Source: Candidatus Glassiibacteriota bacterium
GTDB taxonomy: Bacteria; Gemmatimonadota; Glassbacteria; GWA2-58-10
Assembly: GCA_030604975.1 (NCBI GenBank)
Contig: JAUVUV010000011.1
Location: 1-14,675 of the forward strand
DNA length: 14,675 bases
Direction: 5' to 3'
Part shown: one piece after another, positions 7,647 to 14,624 of the stretch
How positions within the stretch are numbered: the stretch's first letter is position 1
Layout of the letters: every line of letters starts with the position of its first letter
The notes under the pieces: model-generated
Database searches by the model: none
What the model saw: the letters and a program-made list of their open reading frames with translations, nothing else
Told to the model about the DNA's origin: nothing
Program-made: the position numbers and the translations under genes

Positions 7647-8795
7647 ATGGCTAAATCTAAAATGATCGAATTGAATTTTGACCCGCATTCGGAGCGGATT
7701 GCCCGAGCGCATTGCAAGCTGGAAGCTGCCTACAAACGGCATCCCGGGCATGAGATCCCCGTGGTGGAGCCTTATGTCTATCCAAATCTTGACACTACAG
7801 AGGAATCAGTGACGGATCTGGACAGGATGCTGGAGCAGGCAGTGGGTTGGGCGAACAGCCTCGCGGCCACAGACAACGACTGGCCGCCGGTAATTCTAAC
7901 CTTTTGCAGTGTGGTCATGGTGCCAGAGGCTTTCGGCTGCGAGGTGGTTTTCCATCCCGGACAGAACCCCTGGGCCAGGCATGCGCTAAGCGATATAAAA
8001 CAGGTATGGCGCCTGAAACCGGCTAAGATGAATGAGGTGCCAATGATTAGGCGCCAGATTGAGTGGATAGACTATGCCCAGCGTAAGCTCGGCACTGATA
8101 TTCCAATTTGGACCCTGGACATACAAAGCCCGTTCAGTGTTGCAGCGCAGATCGTGGAACCAGACGAGCTGCTGGCAGCCTGCCTGACCAGTCCCCGGGA
8201 AGTTCATCATCTGTGTCAGATGGTTACGGATTATTCGATAGATATGATGCAGAAACAGTTCGAGATTATGGAGCATCCGGGATTCCCGGGAGCCAATTTC
8301 CCCAGTGTTTCGGAGAATATCGGTATTTGCATTGCGGATGATTCCCCGTTGATTATGCTCAGTCCTGAAATGTACCGCGAATTCGCCCTGCCCTACAATT
8401 GCCAGCTGGGCGAAATATTCGGCGGTATCCATATCCAGTCCTGCGGAGATTACCGCCATAACCTCGATAATCTGCTGGACATCACAAATATCAGGTCAAT
8501 TCAGGTGCATGCCGGGCAGGGAGAATTTCCACTGCCTGAGACAGCCGAGGAAGATTGTCCATTCAATCGGGCCCGAAAAAAGCTCGCCTTTTTTGTGGAT
8601 GTTAACGATATTGCGCTGGGTGATGAATACAGAGGCAGGTATAAGGAACATTATACAGAGTACGTACTAGTGAGACTGCGGGCGGGCGATTTAACCGGCT
8701 GTATTCTTCAAAGCTGCGGTTGCCCGCCAGGAGCCAACCTGGATGATTTTAACGCAGCCCTGGACTGGACCCGGCAGCAAGTCTCGGGAAATTAG
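7647..8795 (+). CDS. Uroporphyrinogen-decarboxylase-fold protein (URO-D/MtaA superfamily)
   Basis: A 382-residue protein whose second half reads like the URO-D / corrinoid methyltransferase superfamily: ADDSPLIMLSPEMYREFALPY (about 230-250), then GGIHIQSCGDY (259-269) and SCGCPPGANLDDF (356-368). True uroporphyrinogen decarboxylases lack a cysteine metal site. Here H262, C266 and C357/C359 could form a zinc site like that of MtaA/MtbA-type methyltransferases, although the spacing differs from the usual HxC. No heme-synthesis gene or corrinoid protein is nearby. The ATG has no clear Shine-Dalgarno and lies 73 bases after the glycosyltransferase stop. Superfamily membership is well supported; the reaction (methyl transfer, decarboxylation or other) is not. 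Similar proteins occur widely beside carbohydrate genes in environmental bacteria, usually annotated only as URO-D family. Confidence 0.82.
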   Translation: MAKSKMIELNFDPHSERIARAHCKLEAAYKRHPGHEIPVVEPYVYPNLDTTEESVTDLDRMLEQAVGWANSLAATDNDWPPVILTFCSVVMVPEAFGCEVVFHPGQNPWARHALSDIKQVWRLKPAKMNEVPMIRRQIEWIDYAQRKLGTDIPIWTLDIQSPFSVAAQIVEPDELLAACLTSPREVHHLCQMVTDYSIDMMQKQFEIMEHPGFPGANFPSVSENIGICIADDSPLIMLSPEMYREFALPYNCQLGEIFGGIHIQSCGDYRHNLDNLLDITNIRSIQVHAGQGEFPLPETAEEDCPFNRARKKLAFFVDVNDIALGDEYRGRYKEHYTEYVLVRLRAGDLTGCILQSCGCPPGANLDDFNAALDWTRQQVSGN

Positions 8796-8830
8796 TGACA
8801 CACCTGTCAATAATTTCTTGCAGTTATTTG

Positions 8831-8860
8831 TTGGAAAAGTTCACCACAATAGTATATGAT
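8831..8860 (+). promoter_or_regulatory. Candidate sigma70-type promoter for the coiled-coil protein gene
   Basis: TTGGAA (8831-8836) and TATGAT (8855-8860) are separated by 18 bases and match the -35 and -10 consensus at 4/6 and 5/6 positions. TATATGAT is repeated immediately as ATATGAT. The start codon is 124 bases further on, giving a long leader. The call comes from reading the sequence only. Confidence 0.35.
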
Positions 8861-8984
8861 ATATGATATTGGCAATTAAGGCGAATCTAGTAGATTATTA
8901 ACTGGATAGTGTATACAGTTTGTCCGTGATTGCTGATAGTGGTTTATTCGAGTTTCGGACAAGTTATTTTACGGTTTTCAACCC

Positions 8985-11048
8985 ATGGCTGAAGAAACTT
9001 TAAATTCCGCCTCACAGACTTCCAGCGCTGAGGTCTCGACTGAAGAACAGGTAAGCGGGAAAGCTATAAAGAAAACTTACCTGGAGATCAGGGAGGAAGC
9101 TCGCCGGGCGATCCTGTCCGGCCATGACCGTGAAAAGTACGAATCCCTGGAGCCGGATGAACAGGAATTTATCAACGCGGCGTGCCTGTACGAGTTTAAT
9201 TCTCAAAAAGTCAAGCAGACAAAGAGCAAGGTTAAACTACGCGTGATATTGTTTTGCCGGGATGTGGCCGCAGCCTACTGTTCGGGCAAAGACCTGACCG
9301 GACAGTACGGCGAGGGCAAGCGAATCCTGAAAAACACCGAGGCTGGCAGCGAGACAGTAAGGTTCGTGCTGGCGCGCAGGGTCTGCTCCATGCTGGAGAA
9401 GATTTATAATCTCTACAGCTCCCATCCACGCTCTTATGTCAGCACCGACCTTCACCGGGTGGAAACCGAGCTGCTGAATTACACCGGCCGGCTCGGTAAA
9501 ATTATCCGTGACCCGCTCAACCAGGCTCGACGGATCTATCTCCAGCTCAAGGAACGCACCGGCTGGGATATACCGGCTTCGGCTTTCGGCAATGCCGAGG
9601 GCTGTGACGTGCCGCAGCTTTTTTTCAACCGTTACTCCGATCCCAACCAGCTCCTGCTGAAAGACCCGCTCAAACCGTTTCGCAGCGACAACCTGGAACC
9701 GCCTTTGAAACTCGACTACCGGATCAAAAACGCAGTTTTGATTGTGGCCGGCGAGAACCGGTTCCACCTTGACAAGAAAAAGTTCGCCACAGTGAGAGAC
9801 TCGGCCACCGCCAGGGCAATCATGCTCAAGGGGCTCGAAGAGGTCCGGGTGAAAATAGGCGAAGCTTACAGAATGGACACTTACGAGCTGGCTGATAGGC
9901 TGTCGGCAGAGGATGAGATCAATGTGCCGTCGATCAAGGAGGCGGCTTTCCAATTTTTCTATGGTTATACGCTCAAAAACCTGCCAAATACTGCGGCACG
10001 GGTGGATGCCGCGGAGCTATTTATCCTGAAACTGATGGAGCAGGAGAACGATGTCGGCTGCCGCGGATTCACCAACTGCGTTTTCCCGCCCGGATCAGTA
10101 AGGGATGATACCAATCCGGATTACTGGTCCACGGAGTACACTGAAGCCTACAAGCTGCGCTGTGTATTCAATGAAATCGGAACCGGCCAGGCACGGCTTT
10201 CCATGTTCGCCATGAAAATGACCGAGCTTCTGACAGAGTATCTGGATGGGCAGCTCAAGGCGATCAAGGAGCGCCTGGAAACTCCGTTCAAACACAAGAT
10301 AGCCGCGACCGAGAAACGCCTTCAGGAATTCCTTAAGACACATGGTAAAGACCTGGAACAGAGCGATGAAATCAGCGAGAAACTTGACCAGCTTGTGCGA
10401 AAGCGCCGGGAGCTGATCGATGAATCCCTCTCAATGATCCAAAACACATTCAAGAAGTCCCTGAAAGCAGACACTGACCAAGGGGAAATGGAATTAATCC
10501 AACGGATCATGCCGAGGCTCAAAGAGGAGGCCGAAAAGAGGGATGAGATAATCGGCAAGCTCAGGGAGCGATACAAGGCCCTGGCAAACAAAAACAACAG
10601 CCTGGCCGGCCAGGTGAAAAAGATTGACGGCCTGCTTGAGCAAGCCAAGCAGAATCCAGCAGACCCGGCGATCAAAGAGGCCGAACGTGAGCTTTTCGCT
10701 TTAAATTCAAACATGTCCCCGGATGCGGAAACTCCCAATACGCTTCCCGAATTGCGAAATCTGATTTTCCAGCAGGTAAATAAGGTTCGAGCCGGGCTGG
10801 ACAAGATCAAAGAGCGGCATGCAGCAGCACTCAGAGTTGCGAAGTCGCTGAAAGAGATGATCTTTAAAATCCAGGAAGCCGAGAATCTGGCTGCGGAGAT
10901 CGCTCCTCTCCAGCAGCAGCATGAGGCAATCCAGACCCTGCTCAGGCAAAAACAGTCTCTGACTGCTGAAATCGACCAGATCAACTCAGAGCGGGATGAG
11001 TGTATCAGCCGGATCGAGGATGCAATCGAGGCGAACCAGGAAAGCTGA
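8985..11048 (+). CDS. Hypothetical protein with long C-terminal coiled coil
   Basis: A 687-residue protein that I do not recognise. It has no signal peptide or membrane segment, so it is probably cytoplasmic. Residues 1-27 are Ser/Thr/Glu-rich and likely disordered. About 28-415 look globular and mixed helical, with landmarks such as GCRGFTNCVFPPGS and NPDYWSTEYTEAYKL near 355-390. From about 418 to the end the sequence is almost all charged heptad-like helix (EYLDGQLKAIKERLETPFKH, later KRDEIIGKLRERYKALANKN and LLRQKQSLTAEIDQINSERD), with one break near 565-580 (NSNMSPDAETPNT). That suggests a dimeric coiled coil split into segments. The ATG lacks a Shine-Dalgarno. Codon use resembles the neighbours and the frame is intact over 2 kb, so it is a real gene. 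A scaffold, cytoskeletal or SMC-like structural role is possible, but no ATPase motif is seen. Confidence 0.85.
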   Translation: MAEETLNSASQTSSAEVSTEEQVSGKAIKKTYLEIREEARRAILSGHDREKYESLEPDEQEFINAACLYEFNSQKVKQTKSKVKLRVILFCRDVAAAYCSGKDLTGQYGEGKRILKNTEAGSETVRFVLARRVCSMLEKIYNLYSSHPRSYVSTDLHRVETELLNYTGRLGKIIRDPLNQARRIYLQLKERTGWDIPASAFGNAEGCDVPQLFFNRYSDPNQLLLKDPLKPFRSDNLEPPLKLDYRIKNAVLIVAGENRFHLDKKKFATVRDSATARAIMLKGLEEVRVKIGEAYRMDTYELADRLSAEDEINVPSIKEAAFQFFYGYTLKNLPNTAARVDAAELFILKLMEQENDVGCRGFTNCVFPPGSVRDDTNPDYWSTEYTEAYKLRCVFNEIGTGQARLSMFAMKMTELLTEYLDGQLKAIKERLETPFKHKIAATEKRLQEFLKTHGKDLEQSDEISEKLDQLVRKRRELIDESLSMIQNTFKKSLKADTDQGEMELIQRIMPRLKEEAEKRDEIIGKLRERYKALANKNNSLAGQVKKIDGLLEQAKQNPADPAIKEAERELFALNSNMSPDAETPNTLPELRNLIFQQVNKVRAGLDKIKERHAAALRVAKSLKEMIFKIQEAENLAAEIAPLQQQHEAIQTLLRQKQSLTAEIDQINSERDECISRIEDAIEANQES

Positions 11049-11112
11049 AACTGGGGCCGTCCGGGGAAGTGAGAAGATCCTGCGATAATTGCGTGACGTA
11101 TTTGAAGAATCG

Positions 11113-11748
11113 ATGGATTCTTTGGATGATATAAAACAGAAGATTCTACATGTCTGCCGCCGCCTTTATCAATGGCACATGGTGGATGCAACAGGCGGCA
11201 ATGTCTCTGTTCGCTTTGGCGCTGACAGAGTAATCGCCACTCCTACCGGGATGAGCAAGGGTTTTCTCCAGGCTGATGACCTGGTGGAACTGGATCTGGA
11301 AGGCAGGCCTCTGGGCAGGGGTAAAAGAACGGTTACCAGTGAAATCGGGCTCTACCTCCGGATTTTCCAGGCAAGGCCTGATGTGGCTGCCGCAATCCAC
11401 GCACACCCTCCACACGCCACGGCATTCGCTGTCACCGGCAGAACACTCGCCACGGATGCCCTGCCGGAATCAGTTGTAATTCTTGGTAAGGTTCCCCTTG
11501 TTCCATACGGTACTCCAGGCACGGATGAACTTTACAATGAGGTGGAAAAATTCCTCCCCGGGCATGATGTCTTTCTGCTGGCCAACCATGGAGCCCTCAC
11601 ACTCGGAAAGGATGTTATCGAAGCCTACCACAGGATGGAATGCCTTGAACACACGGCCATGATCCTCTCTTTAGCCGAATCCCTGGGCGGGATAAACCGG
11701 CTGAACCCAGAACAGGTGGCCACACTGCTCAGCATTCATAAGAAATAA
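11113..11748 (+). CDS. Class II aldolase/adducin family protein (fuculose-phosphate aldolase-like)
   Basis: A 211-residue zinc-dependent aldolase of the FucA/AraD/adducin fold, which cleaves or epimerises phosphorylated sugars, releasing for example dihydroxyacetone phosphate and an aldehyde. TGGNVSVRF (27-35) is the phosphate-binding loop. E77 (TSEIGLYLR), H96 and H98 (IHAHPPH) and H159 (LLANHGALT) match E73, H92, H94 and H155 of E. coli FucA with a constant offset of four, so all three zinc ligands and the catalytic acid are present. I chose the ATG at 11113 because family members start about this distance before the phosphate loop. A TTG at 11089 would add eight residues and is possible. 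It lies 64 bases after the coiled-coil gene and may be read through from it. The substrate cannot be fixed; FucA, RhaD-like and methylthioribulose-phosphate dehydratase relatives share these residues. Confidence 0.9.
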   Translation: MDSLDDIKQKILHVCRRLYQWHMVDATGGNVSVRFGADRVIATPTGMSKGFLQADDLVELDLEGRPLGRGKRTVTSEIGLYLRIFQARPDVAAAIHAHPPHATAFAVTGRTLATDALPESVVILGKVPLVPYGTPGTDELYNEVEKFLPGHDVFLLANHGALTLGKDVIEAYHRMECLEHTAMILSLAESLGGINRLNPEQVATLLSIHKK

Positions 11749-11907
11749 CAGGAACCATTTGTGAAACAACTTGATAACCCTGCACTCTGTCTTTTATTAA
11801 AAACCGCACTTGCTCTAGAAACGTGTTGAAATTTCATCGATTTCATTTTTTAGAAAAACGAAACAATGTCTGGATTGAATTGAAACTGTTTAAGAAACGA
11901 TCACTTG

Positions 11908-11935
11908 CGTAGGGCACGGCGCGCCGTGCCCTACG
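11908..11935. repeat. Perfect 28-base GC-rich palindrome
   Basis: The 14-base half CGTAGGGCACGGCG is followed directly by its reverse complement, giving a loopless palindrome with no mismatch. Symmetry stops at the next base pair (G11907/G11936). There is no T run on either side, so it is not an ordinary terminator. Its style (GTAGGGCACGG arms) resembles dispersed REP-type palindromes, but only one copy is present in the window. A regulatory binding site is an alternative. Confidence 0.85.
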
Positions 11936-12044
11936 GCGTCCAGGATTAAAGACCTGCTTATCGATTTATCAGCGCGCCTCTAGTACCCTCTGATTCTTAC
12001 TCGTTAAATCTGTCTCAGACGGGGTTTCCAGCAGGCTAAAGCTG

Positions 12045-12073
12045 TTGACTTAAACCGTCGCCACTTCTATTTT
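12045..12073 (+). promoter_or_regulatory. Candidate sigma70-type promoter for the small four-cysteine protein
   Basis: TTGACT (12045-12050, 5/6 match to the -35 consensus) is followed after 17 bases by TATTTT (12068-12073, 4/6 match to the -10). A transcript would begin about 60 bases before the ATG at 12142. Position and spacing are good; the -10 is mediocre. Confidence 0.45.
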
Positions 12074-12141
12074 CTTTACATCCCGGCTCTGGTTGCACTC
12101 AGGTTAATTTGCGTGTTGGAACGTTTTAAGGAGCTAAAAGG

Positions 12142-12354
12142 ATGTCGATCGAGGGATATATCGATTACAGGCGCAGAGAGTACTGCAAGGACATCAAATG
12201 CCCGATCCAAGTTATGCTGGACAGACAGGTGCCCGGCTCGGAAGGCTATGAGGAAATCAGGAACATCTGCAAGACCAGCTGCATTCATACGACATACGAG
12301 TTTCATCACTGGCTCATCGAAAAGGGCTATCTGGTTGTCAGGGCCGCAAATTAG
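12142..12354 (+). CDS. Small four-cysteine protein, possible metal-binding
   Basis: A 70-residue protein preceded by AAGGAG (12128-12133) eight bases before the ATG, with a candidate promoter further up, so it is likely expressed as its own unit. Cysteines pair as C15-x4-C20 (CKDIKC) and C43-x3-C47 (CKTSC), followed by H49, H55 and H56 (IHTTYEFHHWLIEKGYLV). Two Cys pairs of this kind could bind zinc or an iron-sulfur cluster, or form disulfides. There is no signal peptide or membrane segment. The predicted architecture is an N-terminal segment rich in charged and aromatic residues (YIDYRRREY), a middle helix (EGYEEIRNI) and a C-terminal helix-strand. I do not recognise a named family with certainty. 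It is separated from both neighbours by gaps of about 400 bases, each carrying inverted repeats. The strong ribosome binding site and ordered cysteine pattern argue that it is real. Confidence 0.72.
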   Translation: MSIEGYIDYRRREYCKDIKCPIQVMLDRQVPGSEGYEEIRNICKTSCIHTTYEFHHWLIEKGYLVVRAAN

Positions 12355-12759
12355 GATTTCAACATGGCAGCCGAAACTAATTGATTTAGTAAGGAATTGG
12401 ACAGAACTTAAAGGTTATAAAAGCTCTCTTTTTATTAGCTTTAATCAAAAATAATTCCTCGAAGCTTTGCTTCGGGTTAATCCGCCACGGGGGATAGATC
12501 GGTAATCCTCCTTGTATAATAGCGGTTGGATGTTAGGATAGTTTAAAGCAATCGGGAGATCAGTATGCAATCCCCCTTACCAAAGGGGATTGAGTATTTA
12601 AAGTCCCCCTTACCAAAGGGGGAGACAGGGGGTTGTCTCGATATGTTCGCCCTTGGGGGGGGGCAATAAGATCGATCAAATTCATGATTTTAATACTCCG
12701 CTGCTTGCCGTGGGCAGTGTCTTTTTAACAAACCGAAAATTATAAATGAGGTGATTTGA
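12355..12759. other. Intergenic region rich in hairpins
   Basis: This 405-base stretch has no believable gene. It contains a loose inverted repeat (AAAGCT 12420-12425, AGCTTT 12437-12442), a CGAAGC-TTT-GCTTCG hairpin (12460-12474), the CCCCCTT/AAGGGGG repeat pair at 12569-12639, a run of nine G (12655-12663), and the ribosome binding site of the LsrF-like gene. The 12460 hairpin could end the small-protein transcript but lacks a T run. An overlapping open frame at 12113-12454 is a frame shadow of the small gene and is rejected. Confidence 0.6.
12569..12639. repeat. Pair of CCCCCTTACCAAAGGGGG hairpin repeats
   Basis: Two near-identical palindromic units sit side by side: the first at 12569-12591 (AATCCCC/GGGGATT arms around CTTACCAAA) and the second at 12604-12623 (CCCCCTT 12605-12611, loop ACCA, AAGGGGG 12616-12622). 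A third hairpin, GAGACA (12622-12627) against TGTCTC (12634-12639) with loop GGGGGT, follows at once. The second unit has the same arms as the hairpin at 19-36, so both clusters belong to one dispersed family. They lie upstream of the LsrF-like gene and could affect its transcript, but need not. Confidence 0.8.
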
Positions 12760-13551
12760 ATGGACTGGGGAATGAAAAACCGCATGTCACGCCTGATAGG
12801 CGACGACGGCCGCTGCTTTTTCCTGCCGATTGACCACGGCTATTTCCAGGGTCCCACCACCTGCCTGGAAAAGCCGGGGGAGACCATAGCTCCGCTGCTG
12901 CCCTATGCAGACGCGCTTTTTGTCACGCGCGGGGTCCTTCGCAGTTGTGTCGATCCGGGAACCAGCGTGCCGATCATTCTCAGGGTTTCGGGGTGCACAA
13001 GTATAGTCGGCCCTGGGCTTGAGAACGAGGCGCTCACGACTTCAATCAAGGATATCATCCGGCTCAACGCCTCGGCTGTCGGGGTGTCGGTGTTTATCGG
13101 CACCGAGTATGAGCACCAGACCCTGAAAAACCTCTCGCGCATGGTCAACATGTGCGAGGGCTACGGAATCCCGGTAATGGCGGTGACCGCAGTGGGCAAG
13201 GAACTTGAGAAGCGCGACGTCCGCTACCTCGCTCTGGCGAGCCGGATCTGCGCCGAGCTGGGTGCAAAGGTGGTTAAAACCTACTATTGCAAGGAATTCG
13301 ACAAGATCACCGGAGGCTGCCCTGTGCCGGTGGTGATTGCCGGCGGCCCGGCCTGCGACACCGAGCTCGAGGTGATGGAATTTGTTTACGACGGGGTACA
13401 GAAAGGAGCCATCGGGATTAACCTGGGACGCAATGTCTGGAGAAATAAGTACCCCGTAGCGATGATGAGAGCCTTGAGGGCGATCATCCACGACGGTGCC
13501 AAGCCGAACGAGGCTCTCGAGATGTTTAACGAACTGAAAAATGCAAAATAG
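12760..13551 (+). CDS. LsrF-like class I aldolase/thiolase (DeoC/LacD superfamily)
   Basis: A 263-residue Schiff-base TIM-barrel enzyme. It matches my recollection of E. coli LsrF, the thiolase that transfers an acetyl group from phosphorylated autoinducer-2 breakdown product to CoA, along nearly its whole length: DWGMKNRMSR, IDHGYFQGPTT (24-34), TRGVLRS (56-62), GTEYEHQTLKN (114-124), MAVTAVGK (140-147) and GCPVPVVIAGG (186-196). K173 in VVKTYY is the expected Schiff-base lysine; D25 and H26 line the active site. The protein starts at DWGM and lacks the roughly 31-residue N-terminal extension of E. coli LsrF. The ATG follows GAGGTGA (12748-12754) by 5 bases. The dehydrogenase begins 8 bases after the stop, so the two are co-transcribed. 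No lsrK, lsrG or Lsr transporter gene is in view, so an AI-2 role is doubtful and sugar-phosphate cleavage is an alternative. Confidence 0.88.
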   Translation: MDWGMKNRMSRLIGDDGRCFFLPIDHGYFQGPTTCLEKPGETIAPLLPYADALFVTRGVLRSCVDPGTSVPIILRVSGCTSIVGPGLENEALTTSIKDIIRLNASAVGVSVFIGTEYEHQTLKNLSRMVNMCEGYGIPVMAVTAVGKELEKRDVRYLALASRICAELGAKVVKTYYCKEFDKITGGCPVPVVIAGGPACDTELEVMEFVYDGVQKGAIGINLGRNVWRNKYPVAMMRALRAIIHDGAKPNEALEMFNELKNAK

Positions 13552-13559
13552 GATATAAA

Positions 13560-14585
13560 ATGCGTGTGGCGATGTATTATAACAACAATGACGTGCGGCT
13601 GGAGGAAATGCCGGTTCCCCGGATCGGGCCCGGCGAGATTCTGGTCAAGGTGATCGCCAGCGGGATTTGCGGCAGTGACGTGCTTGAGTGGTACCGGATA
13701 AAAAAGGCGCCTATCGTGCTCGGCCACGAGATTGCCGGCGAGATAGTTGAAGTGGGAGAGGGTGTGGGGAAAGTCAAGGAAGGCGACCGGGTGTTTGTCT
13801 CACATCACGTCCCCTGCAACACCTGCCGCTACTGCCGCTCCGGCAACCACACGGTCTGCGAGACCCTTCACACCACTAATTTCGACCCTGGCGGGTTCGC
13901 CGAGTACATTCGCGCCCCGAGAATCAATGTTGACCAGGGAACGTTTATTCTGCCTGATGAGATTACCTTCGAGGACGGTTCGTTTGTCGAGCCCCTGGCC
14001 TGTGTCGTGCGGGGGCAGAGAGTCGCCGGGTTCAGGCCCGGAACGAGCGTTCTGGTTCTGGGCAGCGGCATTTCCGGTCTGCTTCATATAATGCTCGCCC
14101 GGGCAAGCGGAGCAGGCAGGATAATTGCCACCGATATCAGTGAGTACAGGCTGGCCAAAGCGAGAGAATTCGGCGCGGATGAGGTGATCCATGCCGGGGA
14201 GGATGTCCCGGCGCTGGTGAAAGAACTAAACGGCGGTTATCTGGCGGACCTGGTGATAGTCTGTGCCGGAGCGCTGTCGGCGTTCAAGCAGGCGCTGAAA
14301 TCCGTGGACCGGGGAGGCACGGTGCTCTGTTTTGCCACCACGGATCCGGGGGTGAAAATCCCGATTCCGGCAAACGAATTCTGGCGAAACTCGATAACCG
14401 TGCTGCCTTCCTACGCAAACAGCCCATATGATGCCGAGGTGGCAATCGAGCTGATCCGCTCCGGAAGAGTTAATGTCAACCCGCTGATCACCCACCGCCT
14501 GCCTCTGGAGGAGACCGCCAGAGGGTTCAAGCTTATGACCGAGGCTGGCGAATCGATCAAGGTGGTTATCGAGCCGCACGGATAG
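13560..14585 (+). CDS. Zinc-dependent medium-chain alcohol/polyol dehydrogenase
   Basis: A 341-residue medium-chain dehydrogenase of the sorbitol/threonine dehydrogenase branch, oxidising a secondary alcohol or polyol with NAD(P). Catalytic zinc ligands are C37 (GICGSD), H56-E57 (LGHEIAGE) and E144 (EPLACVV). The structural zinc lobe is intact as C86, C89, C92 and C100 (PCNTCRYCRSGNHTVC). The Rossmann motif is VLGSGISG (166-173), and an acidic residue at the end of the second strand (D192 in ATDIS) favours NAD over NADP. It starts 8 bases after the LsrF-like gene with only a weak ribosome binding site, consistent with translational coupling. The pairing suggests that it makes or consumes a ketone intermediate of the LsrF-like enzyme. 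The gene is complete, and an AT-rich tail follows. Confidence 0.92.
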   Translation: MRVAMYYNNNDVRLEEMPVPRIGPGEILVKVIASGICGSDVLEWYRIKKAPIVLGHEIAGEIVEVGEGVGKVKEGDRVFVSHHVPCNTCRYCRSGNHTVCETLHTTNFDPGGFAEYIRAPRINVDQGTFILPDEITFEDGSFVEPLACVVRGQRVAGFRPGTSVLVLGSGISGLLHIMLARASGAGRIIATDISEYRLAKAREFGADEVIHAGEDVPALVKELNGGYLADLVIVCAGALSAFKQALKSVDRGGTVLCFATTDPGVKIPIPANEFWRNSITVLPSYANSPYDAEVAIELIRSGRVNVNPLITHRLPLEETARGFKLMTEAGESIKVVIEPHG

Positions 14586-14608
14586 TTTTTAGAAAAATAT
14601 TGATTTGA

Positions 14609-14624
14609 ATTATAAGCTTATAAT
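14609..14624. repeat. 16-base AT-rich perfect palindrome
   Basis: ATTATAAGCTTATAAT is perfectly symmetric and lies 23 bases after the dehydrogenase stop codon in a very AT-rich tail. It could be an operator or promoter element of a gene beyond the window edge, or chance in AT-rich sequence. There is no GC stem, so it is a poor terminator. Confidence 0.5.

Larger units (their letters stand above)
11749..12141. other. Intergenic region with a perfect palindrome and a candidate promoter
   Basis: This 393-base stretch holds no gene. It contains an A/T-rich imperfect inverted repeat (TTTCATTTTT at 11841-11850 against AAAAACGAAA at 11854-11863, one mismatch), the 28-base palindrome at 11908-11935, and a candidate promoter at 12045-12073. 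No clear intrinsic terminator for the aldolase gene was found; the inverted repeat at 11841 is not followed by a T run. Confidence 0.6.

Noticed and set aside
7647..8795. Annotation as the heme-synthesis enzyme HemE
   Set aside because: The His/Cys residues and the lack of heme-pathway neighbours fit the wider URO-D/methyltransferase superfamily better than HemE itself.
9237..9953. Minus-strand open frame of 238 codons opposite the coiled-coil protein's N-terminal half
   Set aside because: No motif or start signal supports it, and the plus-strand frame is intact for 2 kb with composition like its neighbours.
10322..11191. Minus-strand open frame of 289 codons opposite the coiled-coil C-terminus
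   Set aside because: Its Ser/Leu-rich translation is the usual antisense reading of Lys/Glu-rich coiled coil, and it also overlaps the class II aldolase start.
12113..12454. Plus-strand open frame overlapping the small four-cysteine gene in another frame
   Set aside because: Its start lies upstream of the good ribosome binding site that serves the 12142 ATG, and its product has no ordered features.
12655..12663. Run of nine G as a functional element
   Set aside because: A single homopolymer in a repeat-rich gap is more likely mutation-prone or sequencing-prone sequence; no gene depends on its frame.
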